In this document: piece by piece, positions 27,788 to 35,202 of the stretch | How positions within the stretch are numbered: the stretch's first letter is position 1 | Layout of the letters: each line of letters starts with the position of its first letter | Origin: Streptomyces sp. NBC_00663 | GTDB lineage: Bacteria; Actinomycetota; Actinomycetes; Streptomycetales; Streptomycetaceae | Reading direction: 5' to 3' | Assembly: GCF_036226885.1 (NCBI RefSeq) | Contig: NZ_CP109027.1 | Coordinates: 1,860,001 to 1,924,000 of the forward strand | DNA: 64,000 nucleotides | Made by a program: the position numbers and the translations under genes | Notes under the pieces: model-generated | Databases searched by the model: none | Seen by the model: only the letters and a program-made list of their open reading frames with translations | What the model was told of the DNA's origin: nothing

Positions 27788-28469
27788 GAAGGAACTACTA
27801 CACCATCTGCCGGCCCTGATACTGCACCGGCCCTGTGTGTCCGCGGACCCGACCGAGACGCTGTCGGGGACGCGGGGATCGCGGTTGCTTGACCGGAGAC
27901 CACCTCACTATCGATGTCCTGCGGTACCCGGGTCCAAGACTTCCACCCGGGCGATCCTGATGGCGCTCGGCCCCTCCGTTCTCCCTCTTGATCAACTACT
28001 CACTCGAACTGCTGGTGGCCTCGAACAGCGCCACTCTTCTGCTCATGGCGGCCCCTGATCACTGCGGGCCACCCGGTCCGGTCGTCAGTCCCGTCGCCGT
28101 CCTGCAACCGCTCTGGCTTCGGAACTCCACCACCGCACCGTCCTGCGAACTGCAACTGCTGTACCACTGACCGGCAGTTCATGTCTGCCAGGTCTCGCTC
28201 GATCTCGACTACGAGAGAAACCTTAACTACACCGAAGGCCAATGTCTACTCTGGCCACTATAGATTTTCGCGCGCTCGAAGGCGAAGTAATTCGCCTCGA
28301 CAGCGTGACGTCGCCGACCGCTCCGCGGCTACCGTCGGCGGGCACCGGCGTTGGGCAGGCACGGGCAGGGCGGGGACGGCCCAGAGACCGGGGGCTTCGG
28401 CCGGACCATGGTCAACCGCCTCGCCCAGACCACTACGGTCACCCGCCGGGCCTCGGGCCGGTCGGTGAA
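27788..28469. other. non-coding or degraded stretch
   Basis: About 680 bp with no supportable gene. Base composition is lower in G+C than the surroundings between about 27960 and 28310, with frequent AT-rich words. A small perfect dyad AGGCGAA-GTAA-TTCGCCT occurs at 28280-28297. The short open frames on both strands show neither codon bias nor ribosome binding sites. It includes the leader of the MerR gene on one side and the promoter of the gene at 28483 on the other. Confidence 0.45.
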
Positions 28470-28475
28470 TATAAT
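28470..28475 (+). promoter_or_regulatory. consensus -10 box (TATAAT) of a leaderless gene
   Basis: TATAAT, a perfect -10 hexamer that is rare in this GC content, ends 7 bp before the GTG at 28483. Transcription would begin at the start codon. No clear -35 TTGACA lies 16-18 bp upstream, so an activator or extended -10 recognition may be needed. Confidence 0.5.
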
Positions 28476-28482
28476 CTGCGTC

Positions 28483-28839
28483 GTGTCGAAGCCTGACGAA
28501 CTGCTGGTAGACCTCACCGCTCTGGTGGAGTCCGGCCAAAGCAATCAGATGTCCCTGACCGTGGTCACCGGTGGTGCTGTCATCACCGGTCGGCTGGCTC
28601 CGGAAGCAGTGTGGCGACAGAGGGTCTCGGAGGTACTGACGGATTCCGCCCACGTGGGCGAGTTCGCCGCTGTCTTCAACACCCCCGCGACGAACGGGCC
28701 GCCTACCCATCTGCACTTCCATGTCGCCCGGATCTTGCAGGGCGCTATGGGGATCCCGGAGACGGGCGGGATGTACCGGGTTGCCATCGAGGACGTCAGC
28801 GCCTGGACCGTGGGCGACTTCAGCTATTCCGACCACTGA
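28483..28839 (+). CDS. hypothetical protein, weakly GvpU-like
   Basis: 118 residues. A central beta-rich segment MSLTVVTGGAVITGRLAPEA recalls the TLxVGGxxxSGxLI core of gas-vesicle accessory GvpU proteins, though only faintly; no other gvp genes are nearby. The rest has THLHFHVARILQ and RVAIEDVSAWTVGDFSY. There is no Shine-Dalgarno, and TATAAT is 7 bp upstream of the GTG, so a leaderless message is likely. A 19-bp terminator follows 26 nt after the stop. It stands alone in a low-complexity stretch beside the cold-shock cluster. Confidence 0.65.
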   Translation: MSKPDELLVDLTALVESGQSNQMSLTVVTGGAVITGRLAPEAVWRQRVSEVLTDSAHVGEFAAVFNTPATNGPPTHLHFHVARILQGAMGIPETGGMYRVAIEDVSAWTVGDFSYSDH

Positions 28840-28865
28840 GCGACGGCGAGGGGAACCCGCCGCAC

Positions 28866-28907
28866 GCAGTGTGGGCCCGACCGGCGTACCGGTCGGGCCC
28901 ACACTGC
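28866..28907. terminator. very strong bidirectional terminator
   Basis: A perfect 19-bp stem (left arm 28866-28884, right arm 28889-28907) with a CGTA loop. It lies between convergent genes ending at 28839 and 28941, so it closes both the GvpU-like gene and the helicase-CBS-small protein operon. Confidence 0.85.
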
Positions 28908-28940
28908 TGGTCAGATGTCGGCTTGTGCCTGTCTACCGGG

Positions 28941-29249
28941 TCAGACCGTGACGGGCGTGCCGAGCATCGCGGAGGCGTGCTGCATCGGGCTGAGAATGTC
29001 CAGGGGCGCTGTCTTCGGCAGGACGCGGCAGGTGAAGCCGAGCTGAGTCATGGCCCGGAGGACTTCGGCGGCGCTGAAGTCGCGGCGGTCCTGGCGGGTG
29101 ACGACTTGGCCGACCTGCTTGACGGGGTAGTGGCGGCGGCCGATGATCACCGATTCTCCGGTGACCGGTTCGGGCTTGATGCCCTTCATCGATTCCAGCA
29201 CTCCGCCCTTGGTGAGCTCGAAGGGGAAGCGGGCGATGACGCAGCGCAT
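28941..29249 (-). CDS. small conserved protein of the cold-shock cluster
   Basis: 102 residues beginning CVIARFPFELTKGGVLESMK, then IIGRRHYPVKQVGQVVTRQDRRD and a C-terminal helix/strand segment (AAEVLRAMTQLGFTCRVLP). It is the third gene of a helicase-CBS-small protein operon (50 nt after the CBS gene). Similar proteins accompany cold-shock or DEAD-box genes in other Streptomyces (recollection), but I know no function. The basic central part would suit RNA or ribosome contact (inference). Confidence 0.75.
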   Translation of the reverse strand: MRCVIARFPFELTKGGVLESMKGIKPEPVTGESVIIGRRHYPVKQVGQVVTRQDRRDFSAAEVLRAMTQLGFTCRVLPKTAPLDILSPMQHASAMLGTPVTV

Positions 29250-29299
29250 GTGGCCTCACAGGGAGAAGGGAAGAACGGTCCGACCAGGGGTGAGGCGGT

Positions 29300-29704
29300 T
29301 CAGCGGGAGAGGGCGAGGATGCCCGGGGTGCTGCCTTGCCCGCCTGCGAGCCGCAGGGCACCGAGCCGTCGGGAGCGCATCGCGCGCTCGGCTTCGCCCC
29401 TCGTGGTCACGGGGAAGGCGAACGGTGCGTGGTCGCCGAGGATGTCGCGCAGACGGACGCGGTCCGTGTGAACGCCGCTGTCGCGGACGGCGGTGAGGTC
29501 GGTTCGGGTCACCAGGCCGATGCGCTGGTCGTCCTGGTCGCAGACGACCAGTCGGCCCGTGCGTGCGGCGGCCATGACGGCCAGCGCCACCTCGACGCTC
29601 ATGTCGTCACAGACCTGCGGTCCGGCCGCGTCCATGACCTCCTCCGCCGTCATGTCCATCGGGTCGGCGTCCGCCGGGCGGGGCTGTGTCTGAACCAGCG
29701 TCAA
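29300..29704 (-). CDS. CBS-domain protein
   Basis: 134 residues forming one CBS pair: first motif MTAEEVMDAAGPQVCDDMSV with ARTGRLVVCDQDDQRIGLVT, second with RDILGDHAPFAFPVT and RRLGALRLAGG. CBS pairs bind adenine nucleotides and usually sense energy status. The best start is TTG at 29704, which has AGGAGA 7 nt upstream and gives MTLVQTQPRP; a longer GTG form (29743) lacks a site. It sits 46 nt behind the helicase gene and so could adjust the RNA machinery to ATP levels (inference). Confidence 0.8.
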   Translation of the reverse strand: MTLVQTQPRPADADPMDMTAEEVMDAAGPQVCDDMSVEVALAVMAAARTGRLVVCDQDDQRIGLVTRTDLTAVRDSGVHTDRVRLRDILGDHAPFAFPVTTRGEAERAMRSRRLGALRLAGGQGSTPGILALSR

Positions 29705-29750
29705 AAGGTGTCTCCTGGAGAGATGGGCCGGTTTCACGGTCACGAAGGTC

Positions 29751-31244
29751 CTAGGCCACCGCGCCGAGGACGGACTGGCGTACGGGGGTACACCGGGTGG
29801 CTGAGGAGGGGCGGCGCCGGCCTCGGGAGGAGGCGCTGCGCTTGGGGCGTTCGGCCACCGGGGCGGTGATGACGACCGGGGTGCCGGACGGGGTCTGGGC
29901 GCCGGTGATCTGCCTCAGGGCCTCGTCGCCCGAGCGGATCTGGGTGGTCGTCGGCCGGATTCCGGCGTCCGCCATGAGGCGGACCATGCCTCGGCGCTGG
30001 TTCGGTGTGACGAGGGTGACGACCCTGCCGGACTCGCCGGCGCGGGCGGTACGGCCGCCGCGGTGGAGGTAGTCCTTGTGGTCGGTCGGCGGATCGACGT
30101 TGACGACCAGGTCGAGGTTGTCGACGTGGATGCCGCGCGCCGCGACGTTGGTTGCCACCAGCACGGTGACGTGCCCCGTCTTGAACTGCGCCAGTGTGCG
30201 AGTGCGTTGCGGCTGCGACTTGCCGCCGTGCAGCGCCGCGGCGCGTACCCCGCAGTTGAGCAGGTCCTGGGTCAGCCGGTCGACGGCGTGCTTGGTGTCC
30301 AGGAACATGATCACGCGGCCGTCGCGGGCAGCGATCTCGGTCGTGGCGGCGTGCTTGTCGGCGCCGTGGACGTGCAGGACGTGGTGCTCCATCGTTGTGA
30401 CCGCACCGGCCGACGGGTCGACCGAATGCACGACGGGGTCGGTCAGATAGCGGCGCACCAGCAGGTCGACGTTACGGTCCAAGGTGGCGGAGAAGAGCAT
30501 GCGCTGCCCCTCCGGCTGCACCTGGTCGAGCAGCGAGGTGACCTGCGGCATGAAACCCATGTCAGCCATCTGGTCGGCCTCGTCCAGCACGGTGATGCCC
30601 ACGTGGTTCAGCCTGCACTCGCCGCGGTCGATGAGGTCCTTGAGCCGTCCGGGCGTCGCGACGACGACCTCGGCCCCGCCGCGCAGTGCGCCGGCCTGCC
30701 GGCCGATCGACATCCCACCGACCACCGTGGCCAGCCGCAGCCTGACGGAGCGGGCGTACGGTGCGAGCGCGTCGGTCACCTGCTGCGCCAGCTCACGCGT
30801 CGGTACGAGAATCAACCCGAGCGGCTGGCGGGGCTCGGCACGCCGTCCAGCGGTGCGGGCGAGCAGGGCGAGGCCGAAGGCGAGGGTCTTGCCGGAACCG
30901 GTGCGCCCGCGGCCCAGTACGTCACGGCCCGCCAGGGAGTTCGGCAGCGTCGCTCCCTGGATGGGGAACGGTACGGTCACACCCTGCCTGCCGAGTTCGG
31001 CCAGGAGCTGTTCGGGCATGCCGAGCTCGGCGAACGCCTCGACGGCGGGCAGCGCGGGGGTGATCGTCCTGGGCAGCGCGAACTCGCCCTGCGCCGCGGC
31101 GGGCCGGCGGCCGTAACCGCCGGAACGGACAGGAGCGCCCGAACGGCGCGGTGCCGGTGAGCTGAAGCGACTGCCGCCCTTTCCGGCGTCGGCACGGCGG
31201 TCGCGGGAGCGGGCGGGGCGGTCGTTCGTGTACGTGCGGTTCAT
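29751..31244 (-). CDS. DEAD-box ATP-dependent RNA helicase
   Basis: 497 residues. Basic disordered N-tail (RSRDRRADAGKGGSRF), Q-motif with FPIQ, Walker A GRGRTGSGKT (residues 111-120), PTRELA, DEAD in VLDEADQM, SAT in LFSATLDR, and motif VI HRGGRTARAG; the C-tail is Arg/Ser-rich. It unwinds RNA duplexes; in this context probably cold-induced structures in mRNA or rRNA. ATG 31244 has AGGAAGG at good spacing. First gene of a three-gene operon; the 340-bp leader region contains hairpins. A frameshifted relic of a second helicase lies at 34338-34572. Confidence 0.92.
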   Translation of the reverse strand: MNRTYTNDRPARSRDRRADAGKGGSRFSSPAPRRSGAPVRSGGYGRRPAAAQGEFALPRTITPALPAVEAFAELGMPEQLLAELGRQGVTVPFPIQGATLPNSLAGRDVLGRGRTGSGKTLAFGLALLARTAGRRAEPRQPLGLILVPTRELAQQVTDALAPYARSVRLRLATVVGGMSIGRQAGALRGGAEVVVATPGRLKDLIDRGECRLNHVGITVLDEADQMADMGFMPQVTSLLDQVQPEGQRMLFSATLDRNVDLLVRRYLTDPVVHSVDPSAGAVTTMEHHVLHVHGADKHAATTEIAARDGRVIMFLDTKHAVDRLTQDLLNCGVRAAALHGGKSQPQRTRTLAQFKTGHVTVLVATNVAARGIHVDNLDLVVNVDPPTDHKDYLHRGGRTARAGESGRVVTLVTPNQRRGMVRLMADAGIRPTTTQIRSGDEALRQITGAQTPSGTPVVITAPVAERPKRSASSRGRRRPSSATRCTPVRQSVLGAVA

Positions 31245-31529
31245 GCGGAACCTTCCTCGATGTGGCACATATCAAGGAATTCCCGCTGAATGAACGGCAT
31301 GGAGAATTACAGGTATGGACCGGTGGAAATAGAAAGCAGATCTGGCTGGAGGAAACATCGGGCACAGATGCTGAAATGAGTGACGCGATGGGGACCTTGA
31401 GATCCGGGCGCCAGCTGCGATGCAACGCTTCAGAATGCGTCTGCGCCCTGAGGGAGGAACCGCTTGTGACGGTACTGCGGATTCCTCCGGGTCGCCCCGC
31501 GGGCGAAAGCCGCTGCGGGATACGCGTGC
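31245..31529. promoter_or_regulatory. leader region of the helicase operon with a hairpin
   Basis: No gene. Lower G+C (31245-31420) than neighbours. GGAGGAA-C-CGC (31453-31463) pairs with GCGG-A-TTCCTCC (31477-31488) on either side of a 13-nt loop. This would lie far upstream in a long helicase 5' leader, or act as a second terminator behind cspA. Long leaders are a usual feature of cold-induced mRNAs. Confidence 0.4.
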
Positions 31530-31567
31530 AGCTGGGGCCCGCACCCCGAGGGATGCGGGCCCCAGCT
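31530..31567 (-). terminator. terminator of the cold-shock gene
   Basis: A perfect 14-bp stem (AGCTGGGGCCCGCA at 31530-31543 with its complement at 31554-31567) and a 10-nt loop, 19 nt after the cspA stop codon. It isolates cspA from the helicase operon on the same strand. Confidence 0.8.
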
Positions 31568-31585
31568 ACGGATTGCGCGTGAGCG

Positions 31586-31789
31586 TCAGGCCGGAACGAT
31601 GTTCTCGGCCGTCGGGCCCTTCTGGCCCTGCGCGATGTCGAAGGTGACCTTCTGGCCCTCGAGCAGCTCACGGAAGCCCTGCGCGGCGATGTTCGAGTAG
31701 TGGGCGAACACGTCAGCGCCGCCACCGTCCTGCTCGATGAAGCCGAAGCCCTTTTCCGCGTTGAACCACTTCACGGTACCAGCAGCCAT
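31586..31789 (-). CDS. cspA: CspA-family cold-shock protein
   Basis: 67 residues, a complete single OB fold. RNP1-type GFGFIEQD and RNP2-type DVFAHYSNI, with the [14 protein letters not shown] start. It binds single-stranded RNA/DNA and acts as an RNA chaperone. AAAGGAG precedes the ATG by 6 nt. An about 160-nt untranslated leader is implied by the promoter at 31958-31963, matching the long leaders of cold-regulated csp genes, and a 10-bp stem lies 26 nt before the start. It has its own terminator. Neighbours are a DEAD-box helicase and, divergently, RNase J. Confidence 0.95.
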   Translation of the reverse strand: MAAGTVKWFNAEKGFGFIEQDGGGADVFAHYSNIAAQGFRELLEGQKVTFDIAQGQKGPTAENIVPA

Positions 31790-31815
31790 GTCATATCTCC
31801 TTTGGGGCAGTGCGT

Positions 31816-31840
31816 CGGCGTCCGCACTGCGCGGACGCCG
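31816..31840 (-). promoter_or_regulatory. 10-bp stem hairpin in the cspA leader
   Basis: CGGCGTCCGC (31816-31825) and GCGGACGCCG (31831-31840) form a perfect stem with a 5-nt loop, 26 nt before the cspA start. Its size and distance match the hairpin before the MerR gene (27755-27787), although the stem sequences differ. It could modulate ribosome access with temperature. Confidence 0.5.
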
Positions 31841-31957
31841 TGTCGCCGCGATGATTACCCCGCCCGGAAATGACCGGAAATACAAAAGTGCTCCCGACCG
31901 GCAGAAGCCTGGCGGGGGCACTTGGAGTTTTGGGAACCACAACTGCAACTGAGATGA

Positions 31958-31963
31958 ACAGTA
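31958..31963 (-). promoter_or_regulatory. candidate -10 box of cspA
   Basis: On the minus strand this reads TACTGT, which fits the actinobacterial TANNNT pattern. It places the start near 31951 and gives a leader of about 160 nt. No TTGACA-like -35 is obvious. The 360 bp from here to the RNase J start hold no gene. Confidence 0.35.
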
Positions 31964-32230
31964 GCACGCCGGAACGGTCCGTGCACGTTGGATAATACCG
32001 CTCTGCTCTTCGCGACAAAAACTCCCGCTGCACGGCCGACCAAAAACTGATCCCGCGGGAACAGATATTGATTCACTCGGCGCTCAACGTCTCAGGAAGG
32101 GTGGTCGATCGGCACGCCGCGCGACGGCCGGGAAAGAGCCACTGCGCCATGGAAACGCAGCTGCGCCTCGCCTCGTGTCGCCTCGTGGCAGGGCCGCTGT
32201 CCCCCGGTCGCGGACGTGATCCGATCGTGC

Positions 32231-32255
32231 CGGGGCACCCGCTGCGGGTGCCCCG
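32231..32255. promoter_or_regulatory. near-perfect palindrome upstream of RNase J
   Basis: 12-bp arms (CGGGGCACCCGC at 32231-32242 and its complement 32244-32255) flank one base. It ends 69 bp before the RNase J ATG. It may be an operator, a terminator shielding the gene from upstream transcription, or a self-regulatory leader hairpin. RNase J messages in other bacteria are often autoregulated. Confidence 0.4.
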
Positions 32256-32324
32256 CTCCGCCGGGAAAGGGAGATCGCACAGGCAATGGATCACCCCGTC
32301 CCGCTCTCCGGGTACCGTCAGGGC

Positions 32325-34010
32325 ATGAGTCATCCGCATCCCGAGCTGAAAGCCGCCCCGCCCCTTCCCGAAGGAGGGCTGCGGGTCATCGCCCTGGGCG
32401 GCCTGGGTGAGATCGGCCGCAACATGACCGTCTTCGAGCACGCGGGCAAGCTGCTCATCGTCGACTGCGGCGTGCTGTTCCCCGAGGAGACCCAGCCCGG
32501 CGTGGACGTGATCCTGCCGGACTTCACCTCGATCCGGGACCGGCTGGACGACATCGTGGCCGTCGTACTCACCCACGGCCACGAAGACCACATCGGCGGC
32601 GTGCCGTACCTGCTGCGCGAGCGGTCCGACATTCCCGTCGTCGGCTCCAAGCTGACGCTGGCGTTCCTGGAGGCCAAGCTCAAGGAACACGGCATCCGGC
32701 CGCGCACGGTGCGCGTGCGGGAGGGCGACCGGCGTGGCTTCGGGCCCTTCGACTGCGAGTTCGTGGCGGTCAACCACTCCATCCCCGACAGCCTCGCGGT
32801 CGCGATCCGCACCCGGGCCGGGATGGTGCTGCACACCGGCGACTTCAAGATGGACCAGTTCCCTCTCGACGACCGCATCACCGACCTGCGCGCCTTCGCG
32901 CGCCTCGGCGAGGAGGGCGTGGACCTGTTCCTCACCGACTCCACCAACGCCGAAGTACCCGGCTTCACCACCTCGGAGCGAGAGCTGAACCCGGCGATCG
33001 AGCAGGTGATGCGCACCGCGCCGCGCCGGGTCATCGTCTCCAGCTTCGCCAGCCACGTGCACCGCATCCAGCAGGTCCTGGACGCCGCCCACCAGCACGG
33101 CCGCAAGGTCGCCTTCGTCGGCCGGTCGATGGTCCGCAACATGGGCATCGCCCGCGACCTGGGCTATCTGAAGGTCCCCTCCGGTCTGGTCGTGAACACG
33201 AAGGAGCTGGAAAAGCTCCCGGACCACAAGATCACCCTGGTCTGCACCGGCTCCCAGGGCGAACCGATGGCCGCACTGTCACGGATGGCCAACCGCGACC
33301 ACCTGATCCGCATCGGCAAGGGCGACACCGTCCTGCTCGCCAGCTCCCTCATCCCCGGCAACGAGAACGCCATCTACCGGGTGATCAACGGACTCACCCG
33401 GTGGGGCGCCCACGTGGTCCACAAGGGCAACGCCAAGGTGCACGTCTCCGGGCACGCCAGCGCCGGCGAACTCGTCTACTGCTACAACATCGTCAAACCC
33501 CGCAATGTCATGCCCGTGCACGGCGAATGGCGCCACCTGCGGGCCAACGCCGACCTCGCCATCCGCACCGGCGTCGACCCCGAACGCGTCGTCATCGCCG
33601 AAGACGGCGTCGTCGTCGACCTGGTCGACGGACGCGCGTCCATCACCGGCAAGGTCCCCGCCGGCAACGTCTACGTGGACGGCATGGAAGTCGGCGGCGC
33701 CACCGAAGCGTCCCTCAAGGACCGCCTCACCCTTGCCGCCGAAGGCGTGGTCACGGTGGTGGCGATCGTCGACGCGGACACCGGCGCCCTCACCGAGGCC
33801 CCCGACTTCCTGGCCCGGGGCTTCGTCCACGACGACGCCACCTTCGAACCGGTCATCCCCGTCATCGAGAAGACCCTGGCCACCGCAGCCGAGGAAGGCG
33901 TCGGGGACGCGCGCCAACTCGAACAACTCCTCGCCCGCGCCGTGGCGAACTGGGCCTTCCGCACCCACCGCCGCCGGCCCCTCGTCATCCCCGTCATCAT
34001 CGACGCCTGA
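32325..34010 (+). CDS. rnj: ribonuclease J
   Basis: 561 residues, the full RNase J length. Metallo-beta-lactamase motif THGHEDHIGG (His84-His89), beta-CASP motifs (SFASHVHRIQQ; GSQGEP; HVSGHAS), the RNA-binding and C-terminal domains (last residues RRRPLVIPVIID). It degrades and matures mRNA and rRNA from the 5' end and endonucleolytically. Housekeeping Streptomyces rnj sits beside dapA; here the partner genes are cspA and a DEAD-box helicase, so this is probably a second copy (inference). No Shine-Dalgarno; a TACCGT hexamer ends 6 bp before the ATG, so it may be leaderless. Confidence 0.9.
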   Translation: MSHPHPELKAAPPLPEGGLRVIALGGLGEIGRNMTVFEHAGKLLIVDCGVLFPEETQPGVDVILPDFTSIRDRLDDIVAVVLTHGHEDHIGGVPYLLRERSDIPVVGSKLTLAFLEAKLKEHGIRPRTVRVREGDRRGFGPFDCEFVAVNHSIPDSLAVAIRTRAGMVLHTGDFKMDQFPLDDRITDLRAFARLGEEGVDLFLTDSTNAEVPGFTTSERELNPAIEQVMRTAPRRVIVSSFASHVHRIQQVLDAAHQHGRKVAFVGRSMVRNMGIARDLGYLKVPSGLVVNTKELEKLPDHKITLVCTGSQGEPMAALSRMANRDHLIRIGKGDTVLLASSLIPGNENAIYRVINGLTRWGAHVVHKGNAKVHVSGHASAGELVYCYNIVKPRNVMPVHGEWRHLRANADLAIRTGVDPERVVIAEDGVVVDLVDGRASITGKVPAGNVYVDGMEVGGATEASLKDRLTLAAEGVVTVVAIVDADTGALTEAPDFLARGFVHDDATFEPVIPVIEKTLATAAEEGVGDARQLEQLLARAVANWAFRTHRRRPLVIPVIIDA

Positions 34011-34074
34011 GCCACGGCCCGGCAGCACGGTCGCCGTTCCGGTCGCGGTCCCGCGAACATCGAGGTCGGGCCCG

Positions 34075-34293
34075 CCCGGACCGGACGATGGCGAAGCCGC
34101 CGGGCTCGACGAGGCGGATCGCCTCGCCGTGGTCGGCCGGCAGGTCCGCGAGGGAGTCGGTGCGGAGGGCGACCTCGCGGCTGAAGCCGCGGGAGGACCG
34201 GGTGACATGGCGGCGGTGCACCCCGCCCAGATGGTGCACCAGATCGGACAGCGTCCACTCGGGGCAGGTCGGGTCCGTGCACGCGTTGCGGGC
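34075..34293 (-). pseudogene. fragment of a maleylpyruvate isomerase-type (mycothiol-dependent) protein
   Basis: 73 codons read TCPEWTLSDLVHHLGGVHRR and a following segment ending EPGGFAIVRSG. The Cys-Pro-Glu-Trp-x-Leu-x-Asp-Leu-Val-x-His motif is the N-terminal helix region of the DinB-like maleylpyruvate isomerase family. A TGA lies in frame just upstream (34300-34302) and the similarity ends abruptly at about 34075. Only about a quarter of a normal gene remains, directly after the RNase J stop. Confidence 0.55.
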
Positions 34294-34337
34294 GGGGCCT
34301 CAGGGAGCGTTGGTGTTCTTGGGTCGGGGACGCCGGG

Positions 34338-34572
34338 CCCGCCGTCGAGCGGGATCCCGGAGCGAGCCTTGGCGGCGGTGATCCGGTTCGGCTCCGCCTC
34401 GCCCGAGCACACCTTGGTGACGGTCGGCTCGAGGCCGGCCCCGGCCCGCCAGTACGAGCGTGACCACGCTGCCGGACCCACCGGCGCGGGCGGTGCGGCC
34501 CGCCCGGTACACATAGTCCCTGGCATCGGTGGGCGGGTCGACAGAGGAGACGGCACGCACGGAGTGCGCGGC
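34338..34572 (-). pseudogene. frameshifted C-terminal remnant of a DEAD-box helicase
   Basis: 34444-34572 encodes SVDPPTDARDYVYRAGRTAR followed by AGGSGSVVTLV (helicase motif VI, here Tyr-Arg in place of His-Arg), and 34338-34445 in another frame continues AGLEPTVTKVCSGEAEPNRI. Both align, in order, with the end of the intact helicase at 29751-31244 (VDPPTDHKDYLHRGGRTARAG and AGIRPTTTQIRSGDEALRQI). The shift lies near 34445. The first two thirds of the gene are gone. Confidence 0.65.
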
Positions 34573-34639
34573 GCACAGCGGCTCCTGCAAGCCGGCCACC
34601 ATGCGGCGAAGCCGGTGCCCCGCCAACCGGCACGCAGCG

Positions 34640-35128
34640 TCATCCCGAAGTAATGCGAAACTCGAATTCGGGACGGTCCCACGGCACGGCGGGCGGGTTC
34701 GCGAACGCGGTCCCGGTCCGCACCGCACCGACGCGGTGGTAGAAGTCCTCGGCGGGAACGTGCGACACGACCTTGAGACGATCGATCCCGGCAGCACGGG
34801 CCTCGGACTGCATGTGCGCCACAAGCAGCCGTCCAATACCCCGCCCTTGCACATCGTCGGCGACGAACAGCAGGTCGAGCTCCGGCGGAGCAAGGACGAG
34901 CGAGTAGAACCCGAGGACCCGGCCTCCCTGCTCGTCGGCGCCGACGGCCACAAAGACGCGGTGGGCCTCGATGTAATCAGGACCGACCCGGTAGCCCGCG
35001 ACTGCGGATGCGTACCTGCCCTCATAGGCGCCTGAGCCACGCACGAGCCGCGTGAGCCGTTTGGCATCCCGCGCGACCGCCCTCCGTATCGTGACCGGCT
35101 GGCTGATCGGGGAAGTGCGTGACCTCAT
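34640..35128 (-). CDS. GNAT-family N-acetyltransferase
   Basis: 162 residues, a full GNAT. The acetyl-CoA loop is DVQGRGIGRLL, preceded by ELDLLFVADD and followed by SEARAAGIDRLKVVSHVPAE and the C-terminal FYHRVGAV. The acceptor substrate is unknown. The ATG at 35128 lacks a clear Shine-Dalgarno; TACTCT ends 4 bp upstream, so a leaderless start is possible, and the large upstream extension of the frame is non-coding. It faces the remnants left of it and may have replaced or outlived them. Confidence 0.8.
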   Translation of the reverse strand: MRSRTSPISQPVTIRRAVARDAKRLTRLVRGSGAYEGRYASAVAGYRVGPDYIEAHRVFVAVGADEQGGRVLGFYSLVLAPPELDLLFVADDVQGRGIGRLLVAHMQSEARAAGIDRLKVVSHVPAEDFYHRVGAVRTGTAFANPPAVPWDRPEFEFRITSG

Positions 35129-35202
35129 CGGGAGAGTATTTCGCACCGGAAAGTACCTTCGTGCGGCGGGTCCGCCGCTCGCGCAGGCGCCCGCAGCTCG
35201 CT

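Noticed and set aside
27800..28250. Possible small RNA or short protein genes in the lower-GC stretch
   Set aside because: No consistent codon bias, no ribosome sites, no recognisable tRNA cloverleaf or conserved structure; kept only as a gap entry.
34300..34640. Second intact DEAD-box helicase gene
   Set aside because: Only motif VI and the following segment remain, in two frames; upstream motifs (Walker A, DEAD) are absent.
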